From Janibacter terrae NBRC 107853 (GTDB taxonomy: Bacteria; Actinomycetota; Actinomycetes; Actinomycetales; Dermatophilaceae), in contig NZ_BCUV01000007.1 in assembly GCF_001591405.1 (NCBI RefSeq), forward strand, positions 372,001 to 436,000: a DNA stretch of 64,000 nt. The letters run 5' to 3'. The notes beneath the pieces are model-generated. The model made no database searches and had not been told where the DNA came from. It worked only from the letters and a program-made list of their open reading frames with translations. This document shows positions 59,757 through 64,000 of this stretch, piece after piece. The stretch's first letter is position 1; each line of letters starts with the position of its first letter. The translations under genes were made by a program, and so were the position numbers.

Positions 59757-61663
59757 GCGGGCCCCAAACTGCGCTGCTGGCGATGGTGGTACTCCCGGCC
59801 ACCGTGGGTGGCGTGCTCGCCCTCGCCCGCCCGCACCGTGGTGCGGTACCGATCGCGCTGGTGACCTCCGGGCTCACGACTGTCTTGGCGTTCGCCACTG
59901 CGCTGGCGCGGCCGGCCGTGTCCTACCCCTTCGTCGCCGGCGCCGACTTTGCCCTGGACGTCGATGCCCTCGCGGCGCTGGTCGTGCCGATGGTCGCCAC
60001 CGTGACCTTCCTGGTGCTGATCTTCGCGGCGGGAAACATCCGGGAGTCCCGGGCTCGATTCCACGGGCTGATGCTCATCTTCGCGGCGGCCGCCCTGGTC
60101 ACGGCGACCGCCGCGACCATCCCGGCGCTGCTGTTCGCCTGGGAGGTGATGGGCGCGACCTCCTACGCCCTGATCGGGTTTTGGTGGCGCGACTCCGAGC
60201 GTGTCTCAGCGGGGCTGACGGCCTTCATCACGACGCGCACAGCTGACTTGGGCCTCTACGTCGCTGCGGGCGCTGCCCTGGCCGGTGGGGCGGGCATGGC
60301 CTTGGCTGACCTGCCGTCCGCGCAGGGGCCGTGGCGGGATGTCGCCGCCGCCGGGATCCTGGTGGCGGCACTGGGCAAGGCAGCGCAGCTGCCCTTCTCC
60401 TTCTGGCTCTCCGGAGCGATGAAAGGGCCCAGCCCGGTCAGCGCGCTGCTGCACTCCGCTGCGATGGTCGCCATGGGTGGCTACCTGCTGTTGCGCGTGG
60501 AGCCCCTGTTGGCCGCGACCGGGTGGGCCGGTCCGCTGACCGCGTGGGTCGGCGTGCTCACGGCGGTGCTCATGGGGCTGGTGGCGTTGGCGCAGCGGGA
60601 TCTCAAGCAGTTGTTGGCCGCTTCCACGGCCGCCCAGCTGGGCTTCGTGGTGCTCGCCGCCGGTGTCGGCGCGGTCAGTGGCGGCGTTGGCCACCTGGTG
60701 GCGCACGCCTCGGTCAAGGCACTGCTGTTCCTGGCTGCGGGCGCCTGGCTGACCGCGTTGGGGAGCGAGGACCTGACGAAACTGCGGGGTGTCGCCCGTC
60801 GGTGGCCGGTCGTGGGGGTGGCCGCGAGCGTGGCGGCGCTGGCTCTGGCCGGGATCGCACCGCTGTCCCTGTGGGCGACCAAGGATGCCGTGCTCACGGC
60901 CGCGCTCGAGTCATCCCCGTGGCTCTACGCTGCAGGGCTACTGGCCGCGGCATTGTCGGCGGCATATGCCGGCAAGGTCCTGTGGGCGATCTGGTGGCGC
61001 GGTGCCCGCGCCGAAGCGCGGGCCGACCACGCCGGCGAGGTGGGCGCCTGGGAGCAGGCCCCGCTGGTCGTGTTTGCCGTTGGCGCGGTCGTGCTGGGTG
61101 TGCTCGTCCTGCCTCCGATCAGTGGCATGCTCGTCGGCACCCTGGGCGGCCACGCTCAGATCCCGACCGTCGAGCTGGCCGTCTCTGCCGTGACCGCAGT
61201 GGTCGTGGTGCTGCTGATGCTGCGAGTGCGTGCCCCCGCGCCGAGGTGGGCTCGGCGGTGGCTGGGGCTGGAAGCGGCGGCGCAGGCCGTCGTGGTGCGC
61301 CCGTCCTTGACCGTGGCGCACGCTCTGGCGCGGTTCGACGACCACGTCCTGGACCGGGCCGTGAATGCCGTGGCCGGATCGGTCCTCATGCTGGCGCGGT
61401 CAGCTGCCCGCGTCGATGACCACGTCTTGGACCGGACCGTTGCAGCCGTGGCCGGGTCGGTCCTCATGCTGGCGCGGTCAGCTGCCCGCGTCGATGACCA
61501 CGTCCTGGACCGGGTCGTGTCGGCTATCGCTGGCCGGGTTCGCCGACTCGGGCACCTGGCGCGGGCCCCGCAGACAGGGGCCATCCACCAATACTTTCTC
61601 CAGACCGTCGCCGTCCTCGCCGCCGGCGCCGTGGTCTGGTCCGTCTACGCCGTGATGGGTTGA
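59753..61663 (+). CDS. nuoL: NuoL-like antiporter subunit with repeat-bearing tail
   Basis: A 636-residue antiporter-like subunit. The TM5 Glu is in LLFAWEVMGATSYALIGFWW. The TM7/8 Lys and His region GKAAQLPFSFWLSGAMKGPSPVSALLHSAAMV is present, with SGAM where PDAM is usual. The C-terminus, in place of a regular lateral helix, has 2.7 copies of a 26-residue unit (RVDDHVLDRTVAAVAGSV...). ATGA overlap with nuoK; the stop lies just before nuoM. Confidence 0.85.
   Translation: MSGPQTALLAMVVLPATVGGVLALARPHRGAVPIALVTSGLTTVLAFATALARPAVSYPFVAGADFALDVDALAALVVPMVATVTFLVLIFAAGNIRESRARFHGLMLIFAAAALVTATAATIPALLFAWEVMGATSYALIGFWWRDSERVSAGLTAFITTRTADLGLYVAAGAALAGGAGMALADLPSAQGPWRDVAAAGILVAALGKAAQLPFSFWLSGAMKGPSPVSALLHSAAMVAMGGYLLLRVEPLLAATGWAGPLTAWVGVLTAVLMGLVALAQRDLKQLLAASTAAQLGFVVLAAGVGAVSGGVGHLVAHASVKALLFLAAGAWLTALGSEDLTKLRGVARRWPVVGVAASVAALALAGIAPLSLWATKDAVLTAALESSPWLYAAGLLAAALSAAYAGKVLWAIWWRGARAEARADHAGEVGAWEQAPLVVFAVGAVVLGVLVLPPISGMLVGTLGGHAQIPTVELAVSAVTAVVVVLLMLRVRAPAPRWARRWLGLEAAAQAVVVRPSLTVAHALARFDDHVLDRAVNAVAGSVLMLARSAARVDDHVLDRTVAAVAGSVLMLARSAARVDDHVLDRVVSAIAGRVRRLGHLARAPQTGAIHQYFLQTVAVLAAGAVVWSVYAVMG
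61331..61537 (+). repeat. 78-nt tandem repeat in the nuoL tail
   Basis: Units 61331-61408, 61409-61486 and a partial third to about 61537, each encoding R(F/V)DDHVLDRxVxAVAGSVL and MLARSAA. DNA identity between units 1 and 2 is very high. Confidence 0.9.
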
Positions 61664-61665
61664 GC

Positions 61666-63156
61666 ATGCTGAGTCTGATCGTCTTCCTTCCCCTGGTCGT
61701 CGCCGTAGTCGTGGCTACGGTTCCCTCGCTCGGCGCCGCGGCTGCGCGGTGGGTGTGGGTCGCGGTCAGCGCCGTGGACCTGGTGCTCGTCGGCGTCCTC
61801 TGGGCCGGGTATGAGGATCCGGGGCCGAACGGGTTGGCGTTCGAGGAGCAGGTGCCGTGGATCCCGGGGGTCGGCAGCAGCTACCACGTCGGCGTGGACG
61901 GGCTCTCGTTGCCGCTGGTGGCCATGACGGCGGTCATCTTCCTGGCGTGTGCCGTCTTCGCTCTTCGGGACGGTGAGCGGCCCCGTGCGCAGACGGCTCT
62001 CTTCCTGTTCCTGCAGGCCGTAAGTCTCGGGGTGTTCGTGGCTGCCGACCTCATCGTGTTCTTCGTCTTCTTCGATCTGTCCATCGTGGGCATGTACTTC
62101 GTCATCGCTGGGTGGGGTCACGGGAATGCCGCCCGTTCGGCACTGAAGTTCTTCCTCTACACCTTCCTGGGGTCCCTCGCCCTCCTGCTGGGCTTCATCG
62201 GCCTGTACGTGGCCTCGGACCCACACACCTTCGACATCCCCGAGCTCGTCGCGGCCGCCCCGCTGGAGGACAGCCCGCTGGCCGGAGGACTGGTGCTGGC
62301 GGCGATCCTGGTGGGTCTGGCCGTGAAGACCCCCACCGTGCCCTTCCATACCTGGCTGCCCCCCGCCCACACCGACGCCCCGGCCACCGGTTCGGCGGTG
62401 CTGGCTGGGGTGCTGCTGAAGATGGGCACCTATGGCTTCGTGCGCATCGCCATGCCGATCCTGCCCGAGGCGTGGCGGGCATGGGCCTGGGTGATCGTGG
62501 TGGTCGGCATCGTCTCGGTGCTGTATGGAGCATTCGTGGCACTGGCCCAGACCAACCTCAAACGCATGATCGCCTACACCTCCGTGAACCACATGGGCTA
62601 CATCGTCCTGGCCCTGGGCGCGGTCGGCCTCATCGCCGGTGACACCGCCCAGGCCCGATCCGTGGCAGTCACCGGCGCGGTTGTGCAGATGATCAGCCAC
62701 GGGCTGATCACTGCCGCGCTCTTCCTCCTGGCCGGGGTGATGCGCACCCGCGCCGGCACCTACGACATGGGTGCCTACGGTGGCCTGGCTACACCCGCGC
62801 CGCGTTTCGCGGCACTGTTCGCGATCGCGGCCTTCGCCTCACTGGGCCTGCCCGGGTTCTCCGGGTTCATCGCTGAGTTCCAGATCTTTGCCGGCAGCAT
62901 CGCCGTCGCCCCGGTCACCGCGATCGCTCTGCCGGGCATCCTGCTCACTGCCACCCTGTTCCTGCTGGCGCTGCAGCGAGTCTTCACCGGCCCCACGCAG
63001 GGCCAGTCACCCGGGTTCGCGGACCTGCACGGTCGAGAGCTGTGGTCGATCGGCCCACTGCTGGCCCTGTCCCTGCTCATCGGGGTGCTACCGCAGGTGC
63101 TGCTCGGGGTGATCGAGCCGGCCTCGGCCGCCCTCGTCGACCTGGTCGGCAGGTAA
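61666..63156 (+). CDS. nuoM: NuoM-like antiporter subunit
   Basis: A 496-residue antiporter-like subunit with about 14 TM helices. The TM8 lysine region LAVKTPTVPFHTWLPPAHTDAPATGSAVLAGVLLKMG is canonical. The TM5 segment reads FFVFFDLSIVGMYF, where NuoM has FFVFFEAMLIPMY, so the key Glu is Asp. ATG at 61666. Confidence 0.88.
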   Translation: MLSLIVFLPLVVAVVVATVPSLGAAAARWVWVAVSAVDLVLVGVLWAGYEDPGPNGLAFEEQVPWIPGVGSSYHVGVDGLSLPLVAMTAVIFLACAVFALRDGERPRAQTALFLFLQAVSLGVFVAADLIVFFVFFDLSIVGMYFVIAGWGHGNAARSALKFFLYTFLGSLALLLGFIGLYVASDPHTFDIPELVAAAPLEDSPLAGGLVLAAILVGLAVKTPTVPFHTWLPPAHTDAPATGSAVLAGVLLKMGTYGFVRIAMPILPEAWRAWAWVIVVVGIVSVLYGAFVALAQTNLKRMIAYTSVNHMGYIVLALGAVGLIAGDTAQARSVAVTGAVVQMISHGLITAALFLLAGVMRTRAGTYDMGAYGGLATPAPRFAALFAIAAFASLGLPGFSGFIAEFQIFAGSIAVAPVTAIALPGILLTATLFLLALQRVFTGPTQGQSPGFADLHGRELWSIGPLLALSLLIGVLPQVLLGVIEPASAALVDLVGR

Positions 63157-63158
63157 CC

Positions 63159-64000
63159 GTGGACGCCTCGATGCAGATGCGCCCCGAACTGTTGCTCCCA
63201 GAGATCATCACCTTCCTCGGTGGCCTGATTGTCCTGCTGGGCGGCTCGTTCCTGCCCAGACACCGGCAGTGGATCGCCCGCGCCGTGGCCGCCCTGGCGC
63301 TACTGGCTGCCGCGACCGCGGCGGCCATGGCCATGGCCGGGCCCGCGCAAACCGCATTCTCGGGAACCTTCGCCGCGGACACCGCCACCAGCGCCGCCCG
63401 GGTGATCGCCGCGTTGGCCACCCTGCTGGTCCTGGGCGTGGCCTCCGGAGAGATCGCCAACTCCCCGCGCGAGTCCGACACCTACGCCCTGCTGCTCTTC
63501 GCCACCACCGGGGTCATGGTTCTGGCCGCGGCCACCGACCTGCTCGTGCTCATCGTCGGATTCCTGCTGGCCAGCATCCCCCTGTACGGGATCGTGGGCC
63601 TGACCGGCGGTCGCTCCGGGGCCGAGGCCGCCATGAAGACTTACCTCATGGGCGCGCTGTCCGGGATCCTGCTCATGCTCGGGGTCACCCTCCTCTACGC
63701 CCTGACCGGCGCCACCGACTACGCCCAGCTCAAAGACGAACTACCTGGCGCCCCGGCCGCAGCCGTGGGCGCGGGCGTGCTGTGCGTGCTCACCGGGCTG
63801 CTGTTCAAGGCCGGCGGAGCGCCCGTCCACTTCTGGATCCCCGACGCCGCACAAGGTGCCGGTGTGACCGCCGCGACCTTCCTCACCACCGTGCCCAAGA
63901 TCGGAGCGCTGGTGGCCGTTTACCGGCTCATGGCCATGGTCTCTGCCGGGAACGAGTCCTGGCTGGTCGTCGTGGCGGTGCTGGCCACGGCATCGATGTT
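63159..64000 (+). CDS. nuoN: NuoN-like antiporter subunit (cut by window end)
   Basis: The first 280 residues of a NuoN-like subunit starting with GTG two bases after the nuoM stop. It retains GLLFKAGGAPVHFWIPDAAQGAGVTAATFLTTVPKIGAL with both lysines. In the TM5 segment VGFLLASIPLYGI the Glu of NuoN (VGLELLSLPLY) is Leu. It continues beyond the window. Confidence 0.85.
   Translation, partial: MDASMQMRPELLLPEIITFLGGLIVLLGGSFLPRHRQWIARAVAALALLAAATAAAMAMAGPAQTAFSGTFAADTATSAARVIAALATLLVLGVASGEIANSPRESDTYALLLFATTGVMVLAAATDLLVLIVGFLLASIPLYGIVGLTGGRSGAEAAMKTYLMGALSGILLMLGVTLLYALTGATDYAQLKDELPGAPAAAVGAGVLCVLTGLLFKAGGAPVHFWIPDAAQGAGVTAATFLTTVPKIGALVAVYRLMAMVSAGNESWLVVVAVLATASM

Noticed and set aside
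56488..64000. Ordinary respiratory NADH dehydrogenase operon
   Set aside because: No dehydrogenase, iron-sulphur or true NuoB/C/D/I subunits occur, and key NuoH, NuoM and NuoN residues are changed.

Overview
The window looks like the chromosome of a high-GC actinobacterium, probably of the order Micrococcales (Intrasporangiaceae-like). The evidence is the SepX/GNAT/UDP-glucose pyrophosphorylase neighbourhood, the two WhiB halves, a TraB/RepSA-type actinobacterial conjugative element and uniformly high-GC coding. The genus is a guess. About 12 kb is ordinary core genome (2.55-14.55 kb); nearly everything else is acquired DNA.

Layout. 1-2.55 kb: the end of an element integrated at tRNA-Ala(CGC), with two small secreted proteins and a tyrosine recombinase. 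2.7-14.4 kb: core genes (AI-2E-type permease, SepX, acetyltransferase, UTP-glucose-1-phosphate uridylyltransferase, 5-formyl-THF cyclo-ligase, NhaP-type antiporter, FmdB zinc ribbon, MscL, a very large helicase-like protein). 14.49 kb: tRNA-Arg(CCT), directly followed by an actinomycete integrative conjugative element (Int, Xis, RepSA-like Rep, small proteins, TraB/FtsK-like translocase, SCO3933-like protein, HTH protein, PP2C-like phosphatase). An IS256-family element splits its whiB gene and cuts the operon in two. 23.4-26.3 kb: remnants, an unknown two-gene operon and a serine recombinase. 26.34-36.16 kb: a Tn402/Tn5053-type transposon (tniA-tniB-tniQ-res-tniR with recognisable terminal repeats). 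Its cargo is two methyltransferases, a cytidine-deaminase-like protein and an aminoglycoside-phosphotransferase-like protein; an ISL3 copy lies inside it. 36.4-39.1 kb: another resolvase and a divergent merA/merR pair.

39.3-64 kb is a metal, mostly copper, island. It has two 18-cysteine copper-storage proteins, DUF4396, ArsR and DUF305 proteins, a CopRS-like two-component system, a SHOCT protein, a Tat-exported multicopper oxidase, a lipoprotein and a YdhK/DUF1541 protein. Several unrelated genes (GAF-ANTAR regulator, MBL hydrolase, alcohol dehydrogenase, MFS exporter with MerR) and fragments (nitrilase, CDF transporter, a DUF2188 gene split by an IS3 element) lie between.

The island ends in an operon for a reduced respiratory complex I-like machine: NuoA, an unusual NuoB/NuoD-like hybrid with a His/Met/Asp/Gly tandem repeat, then NuoH, J, K, L, M and N (N runs off the window). 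No NADH-oxidising, NuoC, NuoI or iron-sulphur subunit is present. Several residues that define quinone chemistry and proton pumping are missing, and the soluble subunit and NuoJ carry metal-ligand-rich segments. This membrane-arm-only complex, next to copper-resistance genes, is the strongest candidate here for an undescribed system.
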